In this document: positions 1-12,671 of the stretch, in pieces
Layout of the letters: each line of letters starts with the position of its first letter
How positions within the stretch are numbered: the first letter of the stretch is position 1
Source of the DNA: Piscicola geometra
Taxonomy: Eukaryota; Annelida; Clitellata; Hirudinida; Piscicolidae
DNA: 64,000 bases
Direction: 5' to 3'
Assembly: GCA_943735955.1 (NCBI GenBank)
Contig: OX030961.1
Location: 2,182,983 to 2,246,982, forward strand
Translations under genes and position numbers: made by a program
The notes under the pieces: generated by a model
Told to the model about the DNA's origin: nothing
The model's input: only the letters and a program-made list of their open reading frames with translations
Databases searched by the model: none

Positions 1-3000
1 CTTCGTGGAACAATGGCTTCTTGCATGGTACCTTGTTGATGTTGTAGGTTATGCTGGAAAGCGTCAGTGTGTGATTGGATAAATGTTCTTTGAAGGAAAA
101 AATCGAAAGTTCTTGCTTCTGCAAGCCCGTAACAGTCAGAGTGAAGATGGCAGAGTGTTTAGTGAAAGCCTTAAAGAAGAGTTTTCGCAAATCTTTACTA
201 TCGGGTGTGTTGAAAATGGCACCCTTGATTTCGCATACTTGAAAAGTCTCATTCTGGATCTACAATTGTGAGACAAATACATTAAATAGTGAGTTTAAAC
301 CAATATAACAATTAATAGGCATTAAATTTTTTAATACTTTAATTGTAAACTTAGAAAGCATAACTTAGAAATCTACCTGAACATTTGAAACTCTGAATAC
401 TTCGTTCCAGCCACAAAGGTCTTCTTGCGAGGCAATCGCTTCAGACGTTCCGCAGGAGATCTTCAGTTTGATACCTTTCAAGTCATGAAGTAAGTTTTCA
501 CTATCATTTTCAGTAACGTAAAAGACAAATTCGGCCTGGTAAAAGACGCGATTCAAGCATTTGTGCATGTAGCTGAGAGTGTATTCCTTCAAGGGAGAGT
601 TCGCAAGGAGATAACTGTGTTGTTTTGAAACGTGAATTAGTCATCAGTTATATATAAGAAAATACTATTTAAAAGATTTTTTGTGAAAATATTATTTTTA
701 TTTTATGCTTTCATGAAGTGATCGAGATAATTAACTGTTCACTACCTTCCACCCTGCTTCAAGACGAAGAGAATATTGGCATTGGAATCATCTTTGTAAA
801 GCTTGATTTTGCCTGTCATTTCTGCCCAACCTGTGCCTTCAATTTAAAGCATCAAAGTTAGAAAATGATGTTAATGAAGATGATTATAAAATTATTCAAA
901 AATTACAATTTAAATAGACTTAAAAACTCTAACCTGGAGACAAATGATACAAGAAAACAAAATCTTCCAAATGACTGGAAACAATGCTTTCTGGTAAATT
1001 CTTGCTCAAAAGATCATCGGAAAGTGAAAGAACTACAGGGGAACTAAAGGTTTGGTTGAAGGGAGTGACCGTCACCAAGGGGGAACACAGAAACGACTGA
1101 CAACATGCTTGGAGCAAACTGGCACTAACTGGTTGTGCCTGAAAAAAATTAATTGAGTGTTCATCTTGTTTGAGTATATAGAAGTTTGTTACAAATAAGC
1201 ATAATTTAAAAACAAAAAAATCATAGTTTTTCATTAATAAAAGTATAATAACTCAACACTAAAAAATACATTTTAAAAGTGTTTTTGTAAGTGTCTAACA
1301 GATAGAGAAAGGAATGGTAGACGGTGATTGGAAGGATGAGGTCCCACTTTGAGACAGATTGGAAGGGTGGGAAGTTGGAGACTGAGACCTGGGCTGCACA
1401 GTTCACTCTCAACCTAAAAAAATAGTTTAGTGAAAGTTCATATAAAGTAAGATGCATTTTATAAGTTTAACAATAAAATAAATTAACACAGTTAATTGGA
1501 AAGAATTTGTTCGTTTAAATGTAATAACCAAACTTTACACGTTTAATATTTTGATTTAACGATGTAAAATTTAAGAGTGCTAACCTGTTGAGGTCTGATG
1601 ATGAGAGCAAAGTACCAAGGAAGAGAAGCTGTGACGATATGTGTGCGCTGCTCTTTGTACAACGGATGATCAAGTTTGACACCTTTGTGAGTGCGTTTTT
1701 ATGTATGTGTGATTGATTTTTTAATATTTTTTCTTCTTCTTCCCTTGAATTTCAAGGCTCCTTTTGGGCGTCGATAGGAATCGAACCCATGCTAGTGAGT
1801 CAAACACCGAGCGTTTCACCGCAAGGCTGTCTCGTCGCTCACAATGTTCGAGAGTACCAAAAGCTCAACAAACCTTTGAAGGTGGGTCTGAGGAGAGTGA
1901 TGGGCAAGCCTTTGAGGGGAGGACTCAGATGTTCTCTCCAGTTGAGGCCATCTGAGCATCTAAGTGTCAGCAGCTCCATCTCCCCTCTTTTCAGACTCGC
2001 CACGAAGGGCACTTCTATCACTATGGGACTAAAGTGAAAAATAGATTTCATAAAAGACAGAAAATGCCTTTCATGAAGATAATATTTCCGATATATTTCT
2101 TATCGCATTATCATTTTGATCTAAATCCAATTTTGGGAAAATGTTTACAAGTTAAAAATGAAAAAAGTTTTTTAATCTTTACCTGCTGAAAGTCATTCCA
2201 GGGGGGTGGCACTGGACGATCCACGTGGCTATATCTTGACCGTGGGAGAGGGGAGGCAGTGGAGTGGAGTGGGGAAACAGAGAAGGGTTCAGCTGGGCTG
2301 GGTGCAGAAGGTGACAACGTAGGTTCTTGGGCGCATGCAAGTTTGTCTCAGAACTTACTTTCGTTTTTAACCTGGAAAAAGTTATTGAAATCCTTCAATA
2401 TTTATAGTTAAATATGTTAATATAAAATTATTTTTCTTTCACATTTTGTATTTGAATTTCAATGGCTTATTGTTTTAAGTTTCCAACTAAAAAAAGCTAT
2501 TTTCTACATACATTCTGTTTTGTAGATGCTTTGGTCTACCTTCTCTGTCCTGGGATCGAGCAGAGCACGTTCGAGGCCTGGAGCCCGTCTGAGAAAAATA
2601 CATCTTATTTAATCATTCATGTCGATAAATATTTATAAGTTTTTTTAAAAAATTATAGATATTTTTTTTAATTTATACTTTTAAAGGCGGCTTTGATACA
2701 ATTTTGGAATTGATATCATCATTAGTTTTTTGAAGTTGAATAGGAATTGTAAATTTTTTTAGAAGAGGATGCTCAAAAGTTGAAGGTGGTGACGACAAAG
2801 ATACTGAAGTGGTAGAATGAAAGTCTTTATCTTCGAGGAAATTTTCCACCGTAGATGTAGTGTCACTGATCTCTGTGACAGAATCGAAAGCTTGGTAGTG
2901 TAAGTTACATTTTTTGGAAGTTTCCGAAAAATTCGGCAAGTGCTGTTGTTGTTGCAGAAGTCTTTTTTGGAGGTAATGTTGTTGTTGTTGCAGTTTTTCC

Positions 3001-6000
3001 GAAGTAAGTTTCATTATTTGCCTATTCTGTTGTCTAATTTTTGTTTTTTGGGGTAAACTTGGTGGTTGTTCTTCTAATTGTAATGGCGAGTTACACTGCT
3101 TAGAATTTGCTGGAATTTGTAACTGAGAGGCCTTTTGTGCCGGTAACCTATTTTCATATATTTCATGTTGCATCATCTGATTTTGTTGTCTTTCCATCAT
3201 TTCTTTTTTGATTGTTTGTTGTTGCATGTCCAGTACTTGAAAAATCGATCGTTGTTGCTTATAAGAAATTTTAAGACAAGAATCAACACTATCACCTCCA
3301 TCAGACTCTTTTCTTTTAGTTCCTGAAACAAATTATTGAAGCTGTTATCTCCAAAGAGAATATTTAAAAAAAACTGCGAAACTATAGGAATCATTAAAAA
3401 TTTAAGAAAATATTCATATTATCTGTTAATTATTCATTTCAAACTTTGAACTATAATTCACTACATTTGAATAACACACAACTTCCATAATTTTTAAGTT
3501 TTGACACTATTGTTTCAAATACTTTTGCATCCTTGGCTCGTTTCGTGCTGAGAATCCAGCTCGCATGCAGAGTGCTTTCGCAAACTATCTAAAAGTTTAG
3601 TGGCAATTTCATTAGCAAAAATCTTTTTTTAATCAAAATGAATAATTTAGACACCATTTTACTCGAAAAAAGTTGCTAAGTTGTAAACTTATAATAATCA
3701 CTTGGAACACCTCCGAGTGATCTGAGCGAGCCTCTTGAACTTCCATCAGCACAAATTCCTGAAAGGAAATATTTTTCACGCACCGATGCCTTTCCACAAC
3801 AATCAACATCACAACTTTCAGAATATTTTTGTACCCATATTCAACTAAATTCTTTAAAATCTCACTGGCGTAGGTATCGTCAGTGTCGAAGAAGTCAGCC
3901 TCCTTCATCACCTCTGGCGAGTGAATTGCCTGTCTTGAGTCCACCTTCACGGGCATTTCTTGAACGTTTTTCTTGGTAACTTTTCTCAGGATTTCTAGAA
4001 TTTCTCCATGGCCAAACTTGATCGCTACTTGAATTGCTGATTCTCCATACTTGAAAAAAAAATCGTTATAAATGTTTTTTACATTTTGTTTGTTGCAATT
4101 TATAGAATAAATACCTATATTATATCCTAAATCGTTTTAATACACTATAAATAAAATAATAAATAAGTTGGAAAAATAATCATTAAATATTGAGAAAAAA
4201 AAAATAATAATAAACATGAAACAGACAGCTGAAAGAATATTGGGGTTGGCGTTATGTTCGAGAAGACTGTCTACTACCAAGGCATGTCCTTGCTGGCATG
4301 CTTGGTGTAATGGACTGTACCCGTGCTGTAAAAGATTTCACAGTTTATTTTAAAACACCGTGAAATATGCTTTGTGGTGGTTTAAGATAACTTGTTGCAA
4401 ACATCAATGATATATCTAAGTTTTCTATCATATAAAATAACTTTTTTAGTAATATTCATTTTTAAAAAGCCCCGCCTTGTTTTGAATGTCAGGGTCGGAA
4501 GAGTGATGCAAGAGCCACTTGACCATAGCAAGCTGACCGAAGTGGCATGCGGTGTGCAGTGGTGTGTAACCAGCCTGCAATGAATGGCATGGTGAGAAAT
4601 GAAATTAATGATTAAACTTGCCTAGATCTAATATATTTATGGCAATTATATCAAGAAAAATAAAAATTTCTATAAAGTCATCTAAGTCTCATCTCTTTTT
4701 TTGAACAAAATTTGAGTTAGCCTATTAGAAAAAACAATTCGGAAATTCCAACATTGGTTTTCCGATCCAGAACAGCGCCATTGTTGTGCAAGATGGCGGC
4801 TACTTTCACGTGACCTTCTTGGGCCGTCAAATGTGTGGGGGTCAAACCGTTGAAAGCACTATGATTGGCATTGGCTCTGTTGCTAAGCAGAAATGAAGCC
4901 ATTTGATCGTGTCCGTGCCTGCTTGCCAGGTGCAGTGGTGTAAAGCCGTTCTGTGAGATTTCAAATATACGTAAACGTGTATTCCTAATAAATATTGAAT
5001 AATCATCTCAAAAATATTTTTTTTCTTATTGCATAACTCACTTCAGACTGCACATCAACGTCGAATTGGCCAGTTTTCAAGAGTTCTTGTGCCATTCTCA
5101 CTCTTCCTCTGCATGCTGCTACGTGCAAGGCGCTGTAACCGTTCTGCCGCAGTGATTTTAGTTTTTTTGTGTTGAAAGAAAACGACGATTTTTTTAATAT
5201 TACTTTTTTTTGCCAACTAGTGAAGTTTTCACATTTTTTATATTTTTTACTCTCAACATTTTAAGATTGAATTTTACTGAAAATAACATTCTTGCTCCAA
5301 TCGTTCTCTATTCCAACGTCAACCACCTGCGTTCGTATTTGGAGACTTGCTGCTTTCTTACACAAAAGTTCAAAAGCTTCAGGTTTGTTGTAGTGCACTG
5401 CGAGATGGACTGCGCACAAGTTATTCGTGCCTGTGTGCCAGTGGAGGCTTTGAACAATGGCATAGAAGCTTCAAGTTTTCGGTTTTAAAATATTAATTGA
5501 CTTTATTATATATAAAAAATATTTTTTTAATCTATATTTGGTTTTAAAAACTTACCGGTCGTGTTAACGTCACAACCCTTGCGGATTAACTCTTTCATAA
5601 CCTCCAGCCTGTTGTACTTGGTTGCTAGAAGGAGGCAGTTGAGACCCTTCTGATGATTGTGGAGAGGTTGTGGATAGATAAAAATTGTAAAAAATAGTGA
5701 TCTTTATAAATTAATTTTGCAAACAAAACTATTTAAAGAAACTTAACTAATTATTTTTAATTGAATAAAAATGAGTTGATAAAAAATTGGAATGTCTTTC
5801 ATCCACCACTAAACCTTTGTCAATCTGTAGATATCGCCTCCCTTCTCAACCAGCATGGAAACCAAAGACGCTTCACCGAGAGACGATGCTATGTGTAGAG
5901 GAGTGAGTGCGTCGTTGGTGGTTGCTATGTTGGGATTTGCTCCATGTTCAAGCAGAATCTTCGTTAGTTGGTCACTCGCTTGTTTGCAGCTTAAATGCAA

Positions 6001-8305
6001 ACAAGTCTGGTTGTTCTGCGAGGAAAATTATAAAAGTTTAGAGTTTTCTATTTCATTTAAGTTTTTTAGTATTTCGTATCTTAAAAAATTAAAACTTTTA
6101 AAACAAAACTATTTGTAATAATCGAATAAGCGGGTTCTACTTAAAAGTTTCGTTTATAGAAACAATTATCCGTTATTAATTTAGAAAAAAATACACTAAT
6201 TTAAAAAAAACAATTTTAAGTTAAAATCCATACCTTTGACGTGGCATCAACGTTGACTCCACAGGTGAGAAGATAGCTGAGAACTTCTGGCTGGTTTCCC
6301 CTCACAGAAAAGTGCAAAGGAGTTTCTCCTTTCTCGTCCCTGCATTCGACACAGGCGTCTGAGGAGACCAGCATTTTGACAATGTCGATTTGACCCAAGT
6401 AACATGCCATGTGCAGAGCTGTTAAACCGCTCTGTATAGTGTAGCATAAAGGTTTACATAAATTGGGTGCTGCAAGAAAATGAAATTTGTAATTTCTAAC
6501 ATTTAAATGAAATTAAATCTTAGTTACAAAAATATGAATTAAAATGAATGCAATCATTGGGGTTGAAGAACGAATAAAAACCAAAAGTTTAAAAAAATAA
6601 AACAATAATTCTTGCTAAAAAGTGAGTTAGACATCGTGGCTCACTTCTGTGGTAGCCTCTAGCGAGCAATTGTGTCTGAGAAGAAGTTCCACAACCTTGG
6701 AATGACCTTTCTTGACCGCGATGTGGAGAGGAGTGAAGCCATTCTAAGGAAGATTTGACGATCATTATAAATTAATCTTTATTATCAACTAAGTCTCATT
6801 TCCTTTAATTTATTTGAGCTAATAATATACTTTTTTTTCAAGTTTAATTGTTTTTCTAATTATATTTTTAAAATGTATTTCATTTTCAAAATAGTCCACT
6901 TCAAAATTGAATTTCACAACAGAACAAACCCTGGCTTTGGGACTGACATCACATCGGGCTTGCAACAGGGCCTCAGCAGCCTGGAGACTGCCACAATGGC
7001 AGGCAACATGGAGGGCCGTCAGAAGGTCCTGAATGGTGATTGCAGAGGGTTAGAATGAATTAAATATATTATTTGCGTTTTCTTATTGTTTTAAAGATTT
7101 ATTGGACTACGATTATATCTCTGAAAAAAAGTATATTTTTTATGCTTTGTTAAGTTATTGAGTTTATATATATTTTTTACACAATGATCTTTCAACAAAC
7201 CAAAGACAGAGCTTCCAAGAGAGCGTCATTTGCCTCCTGTCGACATCTGTCAAGCAAGTATTCCACCGACTTCACGTGATTCCCCTGGCAAGACAAGTGA
7301 AGACAGGTCAGTTGACTTTTTGTGCGTGAATCCAAGTGGGCTCCTCTTTGCAGCAGGACTTTCATGACGCTGGTGTGTCCGTTCCTGCTGGCACAGTGCA
7401 GCGCTGTGAGCCTGTCCTAATTTCATTGATTCTGAGTATTACCGATATATCAAATATTAATAATAAAATTATCTGTATAGGAAAAAAATTATTATTTTTT
7501 AATTCTTAGTTATAATTTTTTTATCTACCTTTGTGCAAGCGTTTATGTTGGCTCCGAGGTTCAAAAGCAGGATGGTAATTTCGGCGTGACCAAGTTTGCA
7601 GGCCACATGCAATGGCGTCACGCAATTCTGTTCAAGAAAGTAAATGAAATAAAAGTTCAGAAAGCATTCATGATGTAAATCGGCTTTTAAATTGAATTTA
7701 AAAATTTTAAACACTTTATAATTCAAAACATTCACGTATTTCTATCTTTTTTCCATTTAAATTACAATTAGCAAACTTACAAAAGCCTTGTCGTCCACAC
7801 AAGCACCTTCCTTCACCAGCAGCTCCACCATTTCTTTGCGATTGTAACTAGCTACAAGATGCAACAATGAGTAGCCGTTCTGTCAATGGTTTTACATTTT
7901 TGTTAATCTTCCTAAGAATGTTACTAAAATAAATTATTATTTAAAAGAATTTTCTAAAAAAATGTTGACTTAATCTCTAATTTTTACCATGTTGAATAGT
8001 CACTAAACTATTTATTTTTCACGAATTTTGTCTAAAATTGTAACTTAAAATTCCAACGGACACAACATCATCACCTTGAATCTTTCTTGCATGAAATAAG
8101 CCTTTTTTCTAGTAACCGCTTCAACACCCCCGTCATCACTCGAGTATCCTCTCTTCGTATTTACAACACTGCTCTTCAAACCATTGCGATTCGATTCCTT
8201 GTACTTTTTTATGAATTGCACAAGAAATTTTATGTCGTTCCTTTTAATGGCCGAGTGTAGGCCTTGCAGCCTGGATTCTTCAGTGTGCTTTGAGTACTTG
8301 CCCAT
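1..8305 (-). CDS. ANK: Ankyrin (ANK repeats, ZU5-ZU5-UPA), 3' end outside window
   Basis: Ankyrins link membrane proteins to the spectrin skeleton. Exons read on the minus strand (5' to 3', approximate): 8305-8075, 7879-7781, 7627-7529, 7416-7201, 7028-6930, 6743-6645, 6431-6234, 6015-5815, 5649-5556, 5430-5327, 5143-5042, 4950-4753, 4574-4476, 4325-4227, 4049-3866, 3758-3711, 3322-2679, 2346-2183, 2028-1874, 1682-1585, 1413-about 1310, 1138-934, 830-746, 614-377, 259-1. About 18 ANK repeats are visible, most with TPLH-like motifs (for example [14 protein letters not shown] near 4940). A Gln-rich exon follows (3322-2679), then ZU5 pieces (VIEVPF near 2020; [13 protein letters not shown] near 1070) and a UPA domain ([12 protein letters not shown] near 530; IFSFKEH near 80). 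Most canonical ankyrins have 24 repeats. The ATG at 8305 is provisional because a splice acceptor precedes it at about 8312. Several linker exons between 3758 and 2183 are uncertain. Confidence 0.85.
1740..1850 (-). repeat. tRNA-derived SINE-like insertion in ankyrin intron
   Basis: On the minus strand this stretch contains GGGTTCGATTCC, a good pol III B box, and about 45 bases upstream an A-box-like run (CAGCCTTGCGGTG). It begins just after the splice donor of exon 2028-1874 and lies wholly within the intron. The presumed acceptor-stem halves do not pair, so a functional tRNA gene is unlikely and a SINE head is the better reading. Confidence 0.55.
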
Positions 8306-8311
8306 GAGATA

Positions 8312-11300
8312 CTGTAGAATTCACTTGCTTTGGATGCCACCTGCCATGAAATCTAATTTTAGTTTTTTTTAATTGTTTCTCTATTCAGTTTTAGTTAATT
8401 GAATGTCTGAAAAATGTGGAAGAAATTTTTCATAATTACATTTTTGAATGTTATTGGCGCCGTAAGACTGCTTCATGTAAAGAAAAATTAACAAAAAGCC
8501 AAAATAATTTTTCAATTATATATTATTTTTAAAGCTTTTTTATAGTTTTTTTTTCACATACAACTGTTGTAACATCTTATACTAATATTTTTTCTTTGAT
8601 AATAATAAGCTATGTTTTAACAGCCTATACAAGCTCTCAAGAAGATTACAAAGCATTTAAGAGGTCGAATGAAGAATTTATAAATCACTCTTCAAGTCTG
8701 TGATTGCAAGTTTTTTGCTTAAATCGAGTTATAACAACTTTTCAACAACTAATTAAAGATCGGTGGATAATTAAAATGTGTAGTAAATGCATAATCAAGA
8801 AGAGTTTAAAAAAGAGAAACCCCATTTAAGTCTTAATTGTAATTACGAAAACGAAGATGAGTGGAGAAGAAGGTTGAACAAAGGGTACCAGAGTTCAGTG
8901 TGCTAGAGCTGTATGGAAGTGCAAAGTTGTTGCAGGAAAACTTATCTATTTCTTTGTATTACGAATCATTATCTAAATTTTGATTTTTCCTATTTGAAAT
9001 GTCATCTAATGCACTGAGTAAACGAGATTTTCAAATTCTTTATTTGAATTGCAAAAAGCTTTTATGCATCTTTATTCAATTTTTTAACGAAAATATTTCA
9101 AAATACAGAATAAGATACAAAGAAATATTTTTCCCATTTTAATACTGAATACCTGACGCATGTAAGTGAAAAATACAAACTCGTTAAAGTTGATCTTTTA
9201 AAACCAATTTCTTTAAGCCAATTAAAGATTCCTAGTATTAATTACATTTAGGTCAATAACAAATTATTTTTTTGGAAGATATGAGAACATTTTAATGTTT
9301 TTAAAGTATTGAAAAACTATCAGAGTTGAAATTAACAACAATGATTTTTCATATACTTCCAGTCTTTTTGGCAGCAAAAACTAATTTAAAAAAATGGAAA
9401 TCTGATGGTTCATAACTGAAATGGATCCAGCTATCATTAACGCTTTAGGCAGTCTCTTCGCATTCAAACAAACTTCATGGAATGAAGCATCCTTCAAAAC
9501 AAATACGAAAATTAACACGGTCTTAACATTCGTTCAAACGAACACACATGGGCACACAAATACCAATAACTGTACTACTTTATAAATAAGTTATTCTTTG
9601 CTTTTATGAATATTTTTCATTAAAAAATTGTACGTACAAACGAAAATTATTTTTCGAAACATAAAAAAAACCTATTAGCCTCATTAAAATTGTCTTAGAG
9701 TCTAACTGCTTTCGAAGGCCAATTAAGCGACGTAGGAAGGTTTTACAGTATCTTTAGTAATAAACCTCACTAAAATGACATTTCCACTACGCATACACAA
9801 TTACAGGCACAAACTAAAGTGATGAAAGCGGCTCAGTTATCTAATAGCTGGTGTAGGAGAACAAAACAACAGCTCTACAATTTGGCAGGAATTTGACACT
9901 CTAAAAAGTGGACGCTATATCATTTCTATACTCTCAGTACCACCCATACCGTTTAAGGGTTGTAAGTTGATAACATCCCACTAGCATGGCCTTGAACAAA
10001 ATCTCAGAGTTCTTCTTCCGTAACGCTATCAAATCTTTTATTTTGTTTTTTAACATTTGTATGGTCGAGTGATGGAAAGCTTAAGTTCCTTATTAAATGT
10101 TTATCTCGACAAATTATTGAATATCTTTCTCACAATCAAGTGTCCTTATCACGTTCATCATTCATCGTTTCTTTAACGCCGCTCTCTTGAACATAAAACT
10201 ATCACTGCTCTTATACGTTTGTCGTACAATTGATTTCCTATATCTAGTAGGCATTAACGGGAACATCATTCTCATCATCATCAGCATCAGCATCTCCGTC
10301 ATCTGTTAATCATCCTCTTCAAAAGCATTCCTATCGTCTTATTATTATCTTTCTTCGTTAATTCTTTATTCATCTTCATCATCACCCTCCGGCTATTTTT
10401 CACTGGCCTCCTAGAGTTTTTCCTCATTAACTCTCCATTTAACTTACTAAAATATCGACTTACTTTCAACGGCTTTTCGATTGAGGGTTTTTTTATTATA
10501 GAAATACTTTTTATACAATGTTATTGGAGCAGTTGTTATTTATATTGAGTCAAAACGTTGGTATTATATTAATGGACAAAGTTACAGTTTTGCATTAAAA
10601 TTTAACGCTCTTTTATTTATGCTTTTGAGTTTCAAATTTTATCTATTTAATCATGAAATACTTTTTACTCAAATGAAACTAGTAAGAATTATAGTATTAT
10701 GAAGTTTTCGGTATATAGATTGATTTTTAATGAATTAGGATATAAGAAGGTATGGGTACAATACCGGAGAAGAAAGCAACAAACATGGCTTCGAAAATAT
10801 TTTCAAAAAAATAGATTTGAATGTTACTTTATTGAATTAAAGCGAAGGATAATCCAAACAATTCATGTTTAAATCCTTAAAACGAAACTTTATACGCTTT
10901 TAAGACGAGATGGTTTCTGTGGCTGGAATATATACTCCGCAAACTTGGGAACATTCCATTCTTTTGGACTCTAATGAAAAATTCTACTTTATATATGTTT
11001 TTTTTTTAAATTAATATAAAAACATTTATTGTCTTATTTTAAAGTTTCTTAAAATGTATTTTGCATCTTTAAAATCTTTTTTCTTTCTAATAATTGGAGA
11101 AGCATCAGCTTGCAGATTTACTAAGTATATCCGTATTGTGGAAAACAATTTTAACAGTCAAAAATTAAATAACAAAATGTCATTTGACCAATGGTGTTGA
11201 AATTATTTTTAAGCCTTTAAAATTCTTTGCGAATTCTCCAAGACTATCAAAGCAAGCACAGATAGAGAAACTACGATGGTGTAGTGATGATGGACGACTG

Positions 11301-12671
11301 TGTTGGAGTGAGTAATTCGCAAGTTGAAGTAAACGTGTGTTTGTTTTCTAGGTAATCTGAAAGAATAGGTTAGGGAAAGGATTGTTATGGCGAAGAAAAA
11401 AGGTAAACCCGAGAAAAGTCTTCTTAGGCTCGTATAAGTAGTAACTCCTTTATCAGATTTTTATAGTCTTGAATTTTATTTTATTTTTATTTTATTGTAT
11501 TCACTAATTATTTTGTGAAAATCATGAAGTTTGAATTATTATGTTGATACGTGATACGGTCTTCCGATTAACCATCCTCTGGCGTCTTTTAGTCAGTAAC
11601 GCCGGAGAAGAGACTTGAAAACATGCTTTGGTCTTCATTTTCATTTTTAATAGATAAGAAATAAAAACTGCTCATAAGAAAAAAACTGTATGAAAGACAA
11701 AATCATCATTCACTTTACACTTTGCAGTTTTTTACATACATTTTATTGTTAAAATTCATGAGTAGGCCATGAGCAGTTTGCTGAACTGTACCAAAGTATT
11801 CTATAAACTGAAGAGCAAACCGCAGTTCAATGTGATTGGAACGTATGAACGAATTCACTGAAAGCATTTGCATTTTATAATCGTAAAAGAATACTCAAGT
11901 TATACAAGTGTTAGAGTCTGATCTGTTACGGAGTAGAAAAGGTGCAAATAAATCAGATATCTAAATATATATGCCTACATAAATGGCGTTTATCTTCATT
12001 CTCCAGCGCATACATTCGAACATTCTATGCTTCACACCCTGGACATGAAACAATCATTGAATATCAAACGAAAACAGCCTCAGAGACGTTGAGAGCCTGG
12101 AAATTTTTTGTCTTGAATGAGAAAAACGAAAAAGACCTTAGGTGGGTAAATCTGAGACCTTATAAACAACGCCTAGAATATTCACAAACTGAAGCCAGCA
12201 AAAACAAGCTTTAAAATCTTTTTTATTTCTGTCACGTGTTTAATTAGGTGCGTTTAGAGCGTACAGGGTGGGAAACGTTGTGTGGTCAAAATAAAAATAA
12301 CTTTTTGAGATTGAGTAATGCGATTACATGAAAAATACAAATTAGAAGTTTTTCATGTAAAGCATGAAGCAATTGAATAAAGAAAAAAGGTTGCAAGTAA
12401 AAATAATTAGATTAGAAATCTGTCAATAATTGTGATGAAAAATAAAACTTTCATTAGAAATGCAATGTCATTACAAATGTGATCATTTTAATTATTAAGG
12501 TTATAATTAGGTAACAAGTAGCCTAATCTTCTGGCGAAATCATCTCACACCGTTTCTAATAGATAACTATCACAAAATCAAATCCTTTCACTCTTAATGA
12601 TGCAGGAAAAGTAGCAATAATTGGATGAGGAGGGTGCTAGAAGCGTTAAGGGATAAATTAAATCAACTCAT
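8312..12671. other. Gene-free AT-rich stretch
   Basis: I find no supported exon on either strand. Long stop-poor frames are absent apart from a 90-codon frame at 11942-12214 (+), which shows no family resemblance and no usable splice context. A small ATC-rich tract lies at about 10264-10390. Upstream exons or promoter of the ankyrin gene, and the 3' UTR of the MARCH-like gene (below 12672), may fall here. A possible poly(A) signal for the latter on the minus strand is at 12222-12227. Confidence 0.5.
10448..10540 (+). repeat. Dispersed repeat, copy A
   Basis: About 85 bases starting near 10448 closely match 19905-19990 in the same orientation. The core CTTACTTTCAACGGCTTTTC is identical in both, followed by GATTGAGGGTTT and a TATTATA..AATACTTT tail. 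The family is unknown and no terminal repeats were recognised. Confidence 0.6.

Noticed and set aside
1760..1840. Functional tRNA gene on the minus strand
   Set aside because: The B box is good but the acceptor-stem halves do not pair and there is no clear anticodon arm; treated as a SINE head.
11942..12214. 90-codon plus-strand frame
   Set aside because: No family resemblance, no splice context, isolated in AT-rich DNA.
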